Below are positions 1 to 7,228 of a stretch of 59,453 nt of DNA, one piece after another (position 1 is the first letter of the stretch; each line of letters begins with the position of its first letter). A program made the position numbers and the translations under genes. A model generated the notes under the pieces. That model made no database searches. It had not been told where the DNA came from and saw only the letters and a list, made by a program, of their open reading frames with translations. Source of the stretch: CAZUZD01 sp964624465 (GTDB lineage Bacteria; Planctomycetota; Planctomycetia; Isosphaerales; Isosphaeraceae). The stretch spans positions 1 to 59,453 of the forward strand of contig CAZUZD010000006.1 of assembly GCA_964624465.1 (NCBI GenBank), read 5' to 3'.

Positions 1-469
1 CGTTGTTCTTGTAGCGGAGCCGCTTCGCCTTGCAGAGGCGGATGCCGTCGATGATCGAGGCGTGATTCAGCTCGTCGGAGATGATCGCATCCTCGGGCCC
101 GAGGATCGTCTCGAACAGGCCGCCGTTGGCGTCCCAGCACGAGCTGTAGAGGATCGTATCCTCCGTGCCGAGGAACTCGGAGATCCGGCCTTCGAGCTCC
201 TTGTGCGGCACCTGGGTGCCGCAGATGAACCGGACTGAGGCCATGCCGAAGCCCCAGCGCTTCAGGGCGTGGTCGGCGGCGTGCAGCACCTCGGGGTCGT
301 CGGCCAGGCCGAGGTAGTTGTTGGCGCACATGTTGATGACCTGCGGCTGCCCGGCGGCGGCCACGTGGGCATTCTGCGGGGTATTCAGCACTCGCTCGCC
401 CTTCCAGAGGCCGGCGTCGCGAATGCCGTCGAGCTGCTGGGTCAGGTGCTGCTTCAGGGCGCCATACAT
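1..469 (-). CDS. kbl: glycine C-acetyltransferase (2-amino-3-ketobutyrate CoA ligase), 3' end outside window
   Basis: PLP enzyme that splits 2-amino-3-oxobutanoate with CoA into glycine and acetyl-CoA, the second step of threonine breakdown in the cytosol. Only the N-terminal 156 or so residues are present; the catalytic lysine and the C-terminus lie beyond position 1. The N-terminus (MYGALKQHLTQQLDGIRDAG) matches the start of E. coli Kbl in layout. The cofactor-domain stretches CANNYLGLADDP, GTQVPHKELE and DELNHASIIDGIR are typical of the alpha-oxoamine synthase family. The start at 469 was chosen by this similarity; no strong ribosome site precedes it. It lies 162 bp downstream of tdh on the same strand, the usual tdh-kbl pairing, so the two are probably co-transcribed. 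The family call is firm. Separating Kbl from a serine palmitoyltransferase-like relative rests mainly on the tdh neighbour. Confidence 0.93.
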   Translation of the reverse strand, partial: MYGALKQHLTQQLDGIRDAGLWKGERVLNTPQNAHVAAAGQPQVINMCANNYLGLADDPEVLHAADHALKRWGFGMASVRFICGTQVPHKELEGRISEFLGTEDTILYSSCWDANGGLFETILGPEDAIISDELNHASIIDGIRLCKAKRLRYKNN

Positions 470-631
470 CCGGGAAACCTCGTCGCCAGAAAAGGAGCCG
501 GGCGCGGCCCGAACAGGAACGCCGCCGCCGATCGGACCGCGAGGGCGGGCCCGATCGGCTGCGGCCGACAGGATCTTATTGTGCGCAGGCAGGCCAGGGG
601 CTGGCGAGCGGTCGGGCCGCCCGCCGGTCGA

Positions 632-1672
632 TCAACCCTCGGCCCAGGTCAGAACGACCTTGCCGCAGTTGCCGCTGAACATGGCCTCGAACCCCTGCTC
701 GTACTGCTCGAACGGGAAGCGGTGCGTGACCACCGGCGCGATGTCCAGGCCCGACTGGAGCATGACGGTCATCTTGTACCAGGTCTCGTACATCTCGCGG
801 CCGTAGATGCCGCGGATGGTGAGCATGTTGAAGATGACGGTGTGCCAGTCGATGACCATGTCGCCGCTGGGAATGCCCAGGAGTGAGACTTTGCCGCCGT
901 GGGCGAGGTTGGCGATCATGTCGCGGAACGCCTCGCCGTTGCCCGACATCTCCAGGCCGACGTCGAAGCCCTCCTTCATCCCGAGCTGCTTCTGGACGTC
1001 GGCCAGGCTGGTCTCGCGCGGGTCGACCGCGAGGGTGGCGCCCATTTTGCGGGCCAGCTCGAGCCGGTACGGGTTCAGGTCGGTGACCACGACGTAGCGG
1101 GCCCCGGCGTGCCGGGCCACCGCGGTGGCCATCACCCCGATCGGGCCGGCGCCGGTGATGAGCACGTCCTCGCCGAGCAGGTCGAATTGCAGGGCGGTGT
1201 GGACAGCGTTGCCGAAGGGGTCGAAGATCGCCTGGACGTCGCGGGGGATCTTGGAGTCGTGCACCCAGACGTTGGTTACCGGCACCGCGATGTACTGCGC
1301 AAAGGCGCCCGGCCGGTTCACGCCGATGCCCTTGGTCTCCTTGCAGAGGTGCCGGCGGCCGGCCAGGCAATTGCGGCAATGGCCGCAGACGACGTGGCCC
1401 TCGCCGCTGACGATGTCGCCGGTGTGGAAGTCGTGGACATTGGACCCGACCTCGACGATCTCACCGACGAACTCGTGGCCGACGACCATCGGCACGGGGA
1501 TGGTCTTCTGGGCCCAGGCATCCCAGCTGTAGATGTGCACGTCGGTGCCGCAGATCCCGGTCCGCAGCACCTTGATCAGCACGTCGTTGATGCCGATCCT
1601 CGGCACCGGCACGTCTTCGAGCCAGAGGCCCCGCTTTGCCTCGCGCTTCACCAGGGCCGGCATCATCTCCAT
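632..1672 (-). CDS. tdh: L-threonine 3-dehydrogenase, zinc-dependent
   Basis: Oxidises L-threonine to 2-amino-3-oxobutanoate with NAD+ in the cytosol and feeds Kbl. At 346 residues it matches the usual length of about 341. It is a zinc medium-chain dehydrogenase: catalytic-zinc motif GICGTDVHIY near the N-terminus, proton relay GHEFVGEIVEVG, structural-zinc cysteines in CGHCRNCLAGRRHLC, and nucleotide-binding GAGPIGVMA. The frame runs open upstream to 1990, but that part is across the tRNA gene and is not protein-like. The ATG at 1672 (MEMMPALVK) is preceded by GGAG at 8 bp spacing and starts where Tdh homologues start. Two in-frame ATGs at 1666 and 1663 are alternatives. A TATAAT box at 1771-1766 (minus) lies about 95 bp upstream. 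The next gene is kbl. Confidence 0.95.
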   Translation of the reverse strand: MEMMPALVKREAKRGLWLEDVPVPRIGINDVLIKVLRTGICGTDVHIYSWDAWAQKTIPVPMVVGHEFVGEIVEVGSNVHDFHTGDIVSGEGHVVCGHCRNCLAGRRHLCKETKGIGVNRPGAFAQYIAVPVTNVWVHDSKIPRDVQAIFDPFGNAVHTALQFDLLGEDVLITGAGPIGVMATAVARHAGARYVVVTDLNPYRLELARKMGATLAVDPRETSLADVQKQLGMKEGFDVGLEMSGNGEAFRDMIANLAHGGKVSLLGIPSGDMVIDWHTVIFNMLTIRGIYGREMYETWYKMTVMLQSGLDIAPVVTHRFPFEQYEQGFEAMFSGNCGKVVLTWAEG

Positions 1673-1765
1673 CGCGAGCGCTCCGCAAGGGCCGCCCCGG
1701 TCGAGCCCCGTCAGGTCGGCGTCGATGGCGGCACGGCCCAGGTCATCACGGCACAGGAAGTACCG

Positions 1766-1795
1766 ATTATACACCGGCCGGCGGTGCGACGGGAA
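1766..1795 (-). promoter_or_regulatory. candidate promoter of tdh-kbl
   Basis: On the minus strand there is a perfect TATAAT at 1771-1766. The -35 region (about 1789-1795) is poor (TCCCGT). It lies about 95 bp upstream of the tdh start. AT-rich hexamers are rare in this GC-rich sequence, which supports the call. Confidence 0.5.
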
Positions 1796-1953
1796 CGCAT
1801 CCGGACGCCAGATCCGCCCGGGACGGGCCCGTCGTGGCGCCCCGGCCCGGGGATCGGCTAGACTGGAGCCGTGGCCACGGGGTAGACCCGGTGGGAAATG
1901 ACCGAGGGCCGGCGGACATTGCTGTCTGCCGGCCCCCAGGATTTCCGATCGAG

Positions 1954-2028
1954 TCGGGGCGAGCGGATTTGAACCGCCGACCTCTAGCACCCCAAGCTAG
2001 CGCGCTAGCCAGACTGCGCTACGCCCCG
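1954..2028 (-). tRNA. tRNA-Pro (anticodon GGG)
   Basis: A complete cloverleaf reads on the minus strand. The acceptor stem is CGGGGCG (2028-2022) with CGCCCCG (1961-1955) and discriminator A at 1954. The anticodon stem CTAGC/GCTAG (2000-1996 with 1988-1984) closes the loop TTGGGGT, giving anticodon GGG at 1993-1991 for proline codons CCC and CCT. The T arm GGCGG-TTCAAAT-CCGCT is standard. CCA is not encoded. It sits between tdh and pyrF and has its own strong promoter just upstream (2063-2090). Confidence 0.95.
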
Positions 2029-2062
2029 TCCGTCGCCTCAGGTGAGTGACGCGACAGAGAGG

Positions 2063-2090
2063 ATTGTAGAGTTCTCTCGCACTTTGTCAA
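2063..2090 (-). promoter_or_regulatory. strong sigma-70 type promoter of tRNA-Pro
   Basis: On the minus strand TTGACA (2090-2085), a 16 bp spacer and TACAAT (2068-2063) are almost consensus. Transcription would start near 2056, about 28 bp before the mature 5' end of the tRNA. This is one of the clearest promoters in the window. It also occupies the upstream region of pyrF on the other strand. Confidence 0.8.
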
Positions 2091-2127
2091 TCGGACGCCG
2101 GACCCGCCGGCGCATTAAGGGCCAGCA

Positions 2128-3072
2128 GTGATGCACTTCGCCGATCGTCTCGCCGTCCGGACCCGCGCCGTGGGCAATCCCGTCCTGGTCGGAATCGACC
2201 CCCGCCCGGCGCAATTGCCCCCGGGTTTTCTCGACAAGTTCGGCTCCGGGCGCGTAGCCACCGCCCGCGCCTTCGCGGCGTTCGGCCGCGAGGTCGTGGA
2301 GGTCGTCGCCCCCCTGGTCCCGGCCGTGAAATTTCAGGCGGCGTTCTATGAAGCCCTCGGGCCCGAGGGCTTGCAGGCCCTGCACGAGACCGCCACGCTG
2401 GCCCGCCGGCTTGGCCTGATCGTCATCATCGACGGCAAGCGGAACGACATCGGGTCGACCGCCGAGGCGTACGCCCAGGCGTACCTGGACGCCGCCCCCG
2501 GGGCGGAGGCCGCCGGGGACGGGCCCGCCTGGGACGCCGATGCCCTCACGGTGACCCCGTACCTCGGGGGGGACGGCATCGAGCCGTTCCTCAAGGTGGC
2601 ACGGGCGCGCAACAACGGGATCTTCGTGCTGGTCCGCACCAGCAACCCCTCGGCCGGCGACTTCCAGGACCTGATTGCCGACGGCCGGCCCCTCTACCGC
2701 CACGTGGCCGAGCGGGTCGCCGCCTGGGCGGCTCCCGACCCGGGCGCCTGCGGCTACGGCCTGCTGGGCGCCGTGGTCGGTGCCACCTACCCGACGCAGC
2801 TGGCCGAGCTGCGGGTGGCCATGCCCGACGTCGTGTTCCTGGTCCCCGGCTACGGGGCACAGGGCGGATCGGCCGCCGACGTGGCGGCGGCGTTCGACGA
2901 CCAGGGGCTCGGCGCGATCATCAACAACTCGCGCGGGGTCACCTTCGCGTACGAGTCGCCCCGCTACCGCGATCGCTTCGGCGCCCAGTGGACCCGGGCG
3001 ATCGAGCAGGCGGTGCGGGACATGGCCGATGACCTGGCCGCGCACACCCCGGCCGGCCGGCTGCGGGGCTGA
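2128..3072 (+). CDS. pyrF: orotidine 5'-phosphate decarboxylase, type 2
   Basis: Converts OMP to UMP, the last step of de novo pyrimidine synthesis, in the cytosol. The 314 residues fit the longer type 2 subfamily. The catalytic signature DGKRNDIGST places Asp102, Lys104 and Asp107 in the expected DxKxxD order. GIDPRP near the N-terminus, the segment from GAVVGATYP, and the closing-loop region VPGYGAQGG (substrate phosphate site) also fit. The start is either GTG 2128 or ATG 2131; AAGG at 2117-2120 serves both, with spacings of 7 and 10. It is divergent from the tRNA-Pro gene and convergent with the small secreted protein gene at 3092, with a hairpin between them. No other pyrimidine gene is near. 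Confidence 0.95.
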   Translation: MMHFADRLAVRTRAVGNPVLVGIDPRPAQLPPGFLDKFGSGRVATARAFAAFGREVVEVVAPLVPAVKFQAAFYEALGPEGLQALHETATLARRLGLIVIIDGKRNDIGSTAEAYAQAYLDAAPGAEAAGDGPAWDADALTVTPYLGGDGIEPFLKVARARNNGIFVLVRTSNPSAGDFQDLIADGRPLYRHVAERVAAWAAPDPGACGYGLLGAVVGATYPTQLAELRVAMPDVVFLVPGYGAQGGSAADVAAAFDDQGLGAIINNSRGVTFAYESPRYRDRFGAQWTRAIEQAVRDMADDLAAHTPAGRLRG

Positions 3073-3080
3073 GTCGGGAC

Positions 3081-3102
3081 CGGGTCGGCGATCAGCGACC
3101 CG
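3081..3102. terminator. bidirectional hairpin between convergent genes
   Basis: CGGGTCG (3081-3087) and CGACCCG (3096-3102) form a perfect 7 bp stem with an 8-base loop. The hairpin overlaps the stop codon of the minus-strand gene (3092-3094) and lies 9 bp after the pyrF stop. There is no T tract, so it may work in both directions only weakly or with Rho. Confidence 0.45.
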
Positions 3103-3601
3103 GGCGAGCCGGAGCGGGCGTGGGGATCACCCGGAACTCGAAGCTCCGGGTGGTCCGGGCCCCGCCCGGCGCGAGCTGGTCGTTGAGCGTGATCTCGGCG
3201 ACGTAGGTGCCCGGCGTGCACGACTTCAGGCCAACGGTCGTGCCCAGGTACAACCGCTCGGGTCGCTCGGGGCTCTCGGTGCGGAACTCGACGATCTTCT
3301 GGCGCGACCAGAGCACCCGCTTCTGGCCCTTGCGGCGGATCTGCAGGTCCTCGGTCAGGTGCACCCGGAACTTGTCGCCCACCGGCTCGATGGTGTGGTT
3401 CGACGGCTGGACGTAGAGCAGGAGCTTCTCGTCCTTCGTCAGCGCCGGCTCGTCGAGCGCATCGTAATCGCCATATCCCCGCACGGCGCGGCAGGCGATC
3501 GGCTCGCTGAGGGCCAGCGGGGGCCCGGCCGGCTCGTCACCGACGGCGCCGACGCTGGCGACCAGCAGCAGGCCGAGGGTCAGGATCAGGGACCGGCTCA
3601 T
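3092..3601 (-). CDS. secreted protein of unknown function
   Basis: The 169-residue protein begins with a classic signal peptide (MSRSLILTLGLLLVASVGAVG, cleavage probably near residue 20-22). The mature part is beta-rich: a segment about a gated or lipid-like YGDYDALDE, then VHLTEDLQIRRKGQK, a single cysteine in VGLKSCTPGTYVAEI, and a final strand RSFEFRVIPTPAPARPGR. The layout of strands followed by GTYVAEITLND suggests an immunoglobulin-like fold, but I do not recognise a named family. The ATG at 3601 has GGAG about 7-10 bp upstream; the longer frame to 3685 lacks protein-like sequence before the signal peptide. A promoter is visible at 3668-3640. The protein is probably periplasmic or at the cell surface. 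Confidence 0.8.
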   Translation of the reverse strand: MSRSLILTLGLLLVASVGAVGDEPAGPPLALSEPIACRAVRGYGDYDALDEPALTKDEKLLLYVQPSNHTIEPVGDKFRVHLTEDLQIRRKGQKRVLWSRQKIVEFRTESPERPERLYLGTTVGLKSCTPGTYVAEITLNDQLAPGGARTTRSFEFRVIPTPAPARPGR

Positions 3602-3639
3602 GGGGCCACTCCGCGGACGAAGGGGGGCAGGTCCCATCG

Positions 3640-3668
3640 AGGCTAGCGGCGGCCGGCCCCGAGGGCAA
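3640..3668 (-). promoter_or_regulatory. candidate promoter of the 3092-3601 gene
   Basis: On the minus strand TTGCCC (3668-3663), a 17 bp spacer and TAGCCT (3645-3640). Transcription would start near 3633, about 32 bp before the ATG at 3601. Confidence 0.5.
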
Positions 3669-3746
3669 CGATCCAGCCGGGGCAAGAGACCACAGGCGCC
3701 TGTTCTGACGGTGGTGCCGGACCTGTCGGTCCCCCGGAACGCCGAA

Positions 3747-3788
3747 CGTCCCCGGTCGCGGAATCGGAGCGATTCGCGACCGGGGACG
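3747..3788 (-). terminator. long hairpin after the PEP-CTERM gene
   Basis: CGTCCCCGGTCGCGGAAT (3747-3764) pairs with ATTCGCGACCGGGGACG (3772-3788), a 17 bp stem with one bulged G and a 7-base loop. It lies 96 bp downstream of the minus-strand PEP-CTERM gene and upstream of the promoter of the next gene, as expected for a transcription terminator. No T run follows. Confidence 0.65.
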
Positions 3789-3883
3789 CTCGATAGATAG
3801 TGGCGGATGGGCCCACTCGTGTCGTGGGCGGGAACTCGGCTCAGGAGGGGCCCGTGATCGAGATCATGCCAGGGATGGCCGGT

Positions 3884-4741
3884 TCAGCCCACCCGACGAG
3901 CGACCTGACGTCGCCGCCAGGCCAGGCCGACCGCGCCCAGCATGGTCCAGCCCAGCACGGTGGCCGGCTCGGGGATCTTCCCGGCGGCGACCTGCGGGAA
4001 CAGCACGCCTTCCTCCTCGAAACCGTCGTCGGGCGTGCCCGCGAAGGCCACGAGGCCGAAGCCGTTGATCGGGTCGTACCCGGGCAGCTTGCTGAAGTTC
4101 TTGATCATGAACTCGAAGTCGGGGTGTTCGGCCGACGGGTCGAACGCCAGCCCGCCGTCGAACTGCGACAGCGGCGAGCCGAAGCTGTTGGCCAGCCCCA
4201 GGCCCGAGTTCTTGAAGGCGGAGACCACGAAGCCGTCGACGCCCGTGCCCGCAGTGGCCTTGTTGCCGGGGATGCCGGCCAGGATCGTGGGGGTGCCCGT
4301 GCGGGTCATGTCGAAACCGACGGTGATCGACTCGCGACCGCCGAGGTTCGGCACGTCGATCTTGCCGGCTGCCGCCGCGGCCGCCGAGACGGTTCCGGGG
4401 TTGCCGTTGCCGTCCGCGTCGCCCGCGATGCCGAAGGTGTTGATCCCCACGTGCATCTGGTCGCTGGCCTTGTCGTAGTACAGCCGGATGTCCTTGATCG
4501 ACCAGCCCGGGCTGAGCTTGTTGGCGGCGATGAACGCCTCGGGGTTCGTCGTCGGATACCGCGGGTTGATCAGGGTGATCACGCCGGCGGTGCCACTGGG
4601 GAAGTCGGTCTCGACGTTCCCCGTCATCGTGGGGACGTAGCCGCTGGGGCTGCTCGTCGTGATCGTCCCGGCCCCGGCCTGAGTCGCCGAGGCCGTGGCC
4701 GTCAGCAGCAGGGCCCAGGTCCAGAATTGTCGTCGCACCAT
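3884..4741 (-). CDS. PEP-CTERM sorted surface protein
   Basis: An exported protein of 285 residues. It has an N-terminal signal peptide (MVRRQFWTWALLLTATASAT) and a C-terminal PEP-CTERM tail: IPEPAT, a hydrophobic helix VLGWTMLGAVGLAW and a basic end RRRQVARRVG. That tail is known to be handled by exosortase, which must be encoded elsewhere. The middle (roughly residues 70-250) holds GDADGNGNPGTVS, NLGGRESITVGFD, FEFMIKNFSKL and FAGTPDDGFEEEG. The same landmarks in the same order occur in the divergent gene at 5055, so the two are paralogues. AAGGAGA sits 8 bp before the ATG at 4741, which fixes the start. The Asp/Gly/Asn-rich GDADGNGN segment may bind calcium (inference). The ligand or role is unknown. 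Confidence 0.88.
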   Translation of the reverse strand: MVRRQFWTWALLLTATASATQAGAGTITTSSPSGYVPTMTGNVETDFPSGTAGVITLINPRYPTTNPEAFIAANKLSPGWSIKDIRLYYDKASDQMHVGINTFGIAGDADGNGNPGTVSAAAAAAGKIDVPNLGGRESITVGFDMTRTGTPTILAGIPGNKATAGTGVDGFVVSAFKNSGLGLANSFGSPLSQFDGGLAFDPSAEHPDFEFMIKNFSKLPGYDPINGFGLVAFAGTPDDGFEEEGVLFPQVAAGKIPEPATVLGWTMLGAVGLAWRRRQVARRVG

Positions 4742-5054
4742 GACGCGTCTCCTTCCGCGTTCGACGGGCCCCGCAAGAGGGCCCGAATCACCCCGGTCGG
4801 CAGGCTCCGACTTCGGGTGTCGAGCAATCATCGCAAGTCCGCCCGGGACAACAGGGTCGCACTCCGGCGCCCTGACCATTTCCAACCGTAGCCGCTGCGT
4901 TCCCGATCCAGATCATCGACCGAGAGTTGAGTGCACTGCCCGGGGCCGTGAGTCGTGGCCCGAGGCCGCCGACCCGCGAAAATCCCTGGATTCACAAGTC
5001 GGGGTGGTCCGGAGCGGATCCAAGCCCGCCCCCCGCCAGAAAGGACTTTGGCGA
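4742..5054. other. intergenic region between divergent surface-protein genes
   Basis: This 313 bp region holds the leaders of both surface-protein genes. On the minus side are the ribosome site AAGGAGA (about 4750-4756) and a 7 bp stem hairpin CGGGCCC/GGGCCCG (4765-4771 with 4779-4785) in the leader. On the plus side there is AAAGGA about 10 bp before the ATG at 5055. I see no convincing -35/-10 pair for either gene; TACGGT at 4890-4885 (minus) is the best -10 candidate. No small ORF or RNA gene was recognised. Confidence 0.4.
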
Positions 5055-6725
5055 ATGTTCCTGCTTTCGACAATCCGAAACGCCATCGGTTCTTGGCGGA
5101 AGCGCGTCGCCAGCCGGGGACGCCAGCGGACCACCGTCGCGCTCGAACAACTCGATCATCGTCGACTCCTGGCCGTCAACTTCACCGGAAACGCGCTAGC
5201 CGACATTCCCGATACAACCGCGCCAGGGACGGCGATCGTCCTGAGCAACACGACCATTCCGATCAATAACCCCCAGCTCGCCCAGCTGATCAAGGTGAGC
5301 GGGTTCGACATCTCCGCCATCCGGATGAAGTACACGCCGGACGACGACACCCTGAGCGTGGCCATCCAGCAGCCGTCGAATCAGCGAGGCCAGGGCAACC
5401 TGCTGCCGCTGGCGCCGGTGATCGCCGGCGATGCCGACAACAACGGCGACGGTGGTACGGTGTCCCTGGCGGTGCGGCAGATCCAGCCGCTGTTCCAGGA
5501 CTTCGGCAACCTGGGCGGCTCGGAGACCATGGCCGTCTTCCTCGACTTCAACAACGACAACCTCCCCGACGTGGTGGCGGGCGTTCCGAACACGCCGGGC
5601 GCCGGCAAGTTCTTCACGGTGGCCAACGCGGTCCCGAATCCGGGGGCGCCCACCACCTCGGCGCCCACGTTCGGGACGCCGCTGCAGGCGAATACCGGGT
5701 TCGCGTTCCTGCGGGACACCGAGCCCACCGCCGGGGCCTTCGAGTTCCAGATAACCAATTTCGCCAAACTCTACCAGTCCAAGACCGGAATGCCGCTGAC
5801 GGCCTCGACCATCATGAAGGTCGGTGGCTTCGCGGGCTCGCCCGACGACTTCATCGACGAGGAGTACGTCCCGGCCCAGCCGGTGAACTTCGGGCTGGCT
5901 CCGCCGCCGATCGTCTGCCCGCCGCTGTCGCCGTCGATCTTCATCAACCCGCACCACAACCGGCACATCAACACTGCCCACCCGGGCCTGGTGCGGGTCA
6001 ACGTGGTGGGCTCGAGCGGGTTCCTGCCGCCGCGGATCGTCCCCGAGTCCGTCATGCTCTCGGGGGCCAAGCCGGTCGCCCACTTCGCGACCAACCTGAA
6101 CCGTGACGAGTTCCCCGACGCGACGTACGTCTTCCGCGCCGACCAGATCCAGCTCGCCCCGGGCACCCAGCTTGCCACGTTTAGCGGGCTCTACGTCTAC
6201 GACGACATCGGCAGCACGACGCCGTTCTCGTCCTCGCAGCTCGTCTTCGTCCGCGGTGCCAACAGCTACAGCGCCGCCGCCCAGGCGAGCCAGGCTCAGC
6301 GCCAGGAGGCCCGGGGCGTCGCTCCCGACTTCCCGCCGGCCTTCCTCCAGCAGCGGGCCCGGAGTCGTGGCGTCGACCTGATCGTCGATCCGGCGGCCAA
6401 CGCCGCCAAGGTCCAGGCTGCCAAGGTCCGGATCGCCACGGCGAAGCCGCAGGCCGCCTGGTCGGCCGAGGGCCGGACGAAGGTCAGCATCCCCACCAGC
6501 GCCACGGCCGCCGCCCGCCAAGCCGGCCACAAGGTCAGCACGGTCGCCAGCGCCCCGCGGGCCGCGACCGCCGTCACCCGTCCGGTCCGGGTGGCGACCC
6601 CCGCCCCCGTCTCGCACGCCACCCTCGTCGACCACGCCATGGCCGCCACGACGGTCGCCAACCCGGCTGCCGCGAAGGTCAGCAGCCAGGCCATCGACCA
6701 GCTCGCCCGCAGCCTCAGCCTGTGA
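5055..6725 (+). CDS. large surface protein with LExLxxRxLLA-type N-terminus, paralogue of the PEP-CTERM protein
   Basis: A 556-residue protein. Residues 1-40 are basic and carry VALEQLDHRRLLAVNFTG, resembling the short LE-L-R-LL motif found near the N-terminus of many large planctomycete extracellular proteins; no ordinary signal peptide is visible. Residues about 45-270 match the PEP-CTERM neighbour: GDADNNGDGGTVSLAV, NLGGSETMAVFLDF, FEFQITNFAKL and FAGSPDDFIDEE. A further beta-rich part follows (PRIVPESVMLSGAKPV, DATYVFRADQIQL). The last 130 residues are Ala/Lys/Arg/Val-rich low complexity and may bind cell-wall polymer or DNA (inference). The frame stays open back to 4695, but the ATG at 5055 has AAAGGA upstream and starts the recognisable sequence. 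There is no PEP-CTERM tail. Function unknown; surface or extracellular location likely. Confidence 0.82.
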   Translation: MFLLSTIRNAIGSWRKRVASRGRQRTTVALEQLDHRRLLAVNFTGNALADIPDTTAPGTAIVLSNTTIPINNPQLAQLIKVSGFDISAIRMKYTPDDDTLSVAIQQPSNQRGQGNLLPLAPVIAGDADNNGDGGTVSLAVRQIQPLFQDFGNLGGSETMAVFLDFNNDNLPDVVAGVPNTPGAGKFFTVANAVPNPGAPTTSAPTFGTPLQANTGFAFLRDTEPTAGAFEFQITNFAKLYQSKTGMPLTASTIMKVGGFAGSPDDFIDEEYVPAQPVNFGLAPPPIVCPPLSPSIFINPHHNRHINTAHPGLVRVNVVGSSGFLPPRIVPESVMLSGAKPVAHFATNLNRDEFPDATYVFRADQIQLAPGTQLATFSGLYVYDDIGSTTPFSSSQLVFVRGANSYSAAAQASQAQRQEARGVAPDFPPAFLQQRARSRGVDLIVDPAANAAKVQAAKVRIATAKPQAAWSAEGRTKVSIPTSATAAARQAGHKVSTVASAPRAATAVTRPVRVATPAPVSHATLVDHAMAATTVANPAAAKVSSQAIDQLARSLSL

Positions 6726-6751
6726 GCCCGAGGCGACCAGCACGCAGCACT

Positions 6752-6805
6752 CCCGGACGCCGGGCGAAGTCGGGATCCTGGATCCGGGCTTGGCCCGGCG
6801 TCGGG
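6752..6805 (+). terminator. long stem-loop after the 5055-6725 gene
   Basis: CCCGGACGCCGGGC (6752-6765) pairs with GCCCGGCGTCGGG (6793-6805) with one bulge. An inner hairpin around GGATCC/GGATCC (about 6773-6786) lies in the loop. It starts 27 bp after the stop codon. There is no T run. A terminator role is inferred from its position. Confidence 0.45.
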
Positions 6806-6895
6806 CGCTCGGGACAATTGGAGCGGCCACCGACTCCCTGGATCTCCGCGACGCGTCCCGGACCCGGGGCCGTCCCTCTCGATGGAGCGATTGCG

Positions 6896-7159
6896 ATGGC
6901 GGACTTCTCGCCCTACCAGAAGAAGATCATCAACCGGTATTACGACAACTTCGACACGATCAAGCTTCAAAAACTCTCCGAGCTGGTCACCGAGATCTAC
7001 CTGGCCGAGGGGGCCAAGAAGGCGCGTCTCTGGAAGCAGGCCGGCGAGGCGTTGACCGCCATGGAGGTGCCTGCCAGCCGGATCGAGCACGTCCTGGCCA
7101 AGGCCGACCCCGCCATCCTGGCTCGACTGCTCGAGGAGCTTCAGGGCAAGGCCAGGTGA
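6896..7159 (+). CDS. small conserved protein of unknown function, 87 residues
   Basis: A short soluble, mostly helical protein starting MADFSPYQKKIINRYYDNFD and ending in LLEELQGKAR. It has no signal or membrane segment. Charged helical stretches (KLQKLSELVTEIYLAEGAKK, ARLWKQAGEALTAM) suggest a compact helical bundle or a protein-binding adaptor. I recognise the sequence style as a planctomycete conserved hypothetical but know no function. The ATG at 6896 follows GGAG (6884-6887) by 8 bp, an excellent start; the frame opens earlier at 6722 without protein-like sequence. It is convergent with the giant gene ending at 7229, 69 bp away. Confidence 0.8.
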   Translation: MADFSPYQKKIINRYYDNFDTIKLQKLSELVTEIYLAEGAKKARLWKQAGEALTAMEVPASRIEHVLAKADPAILARLLEELQGKAR

Positions 7160-7228
7160 TGCCGCTCACCCGGCCGTCGCCAGCGGGAGCGGGCTGATCC
7201 CTCTCGCGGCGTGGCCGGCGTCGGTCCC

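Noticed and set aside
1673..1990. N-terminal extension of tdh to 1990
   Set aside because: It would be coded through the tRNA-Pro gene and the tdh promoter; the family starts at 1672.
5196..6830. 544-residue open frame antisense to the 5055 surface-protein gene
   Set aside because: Low-complexity Arg/Gly/Val composition, no ribosome site and no motif; the plus-strand reading matches a paralogue.
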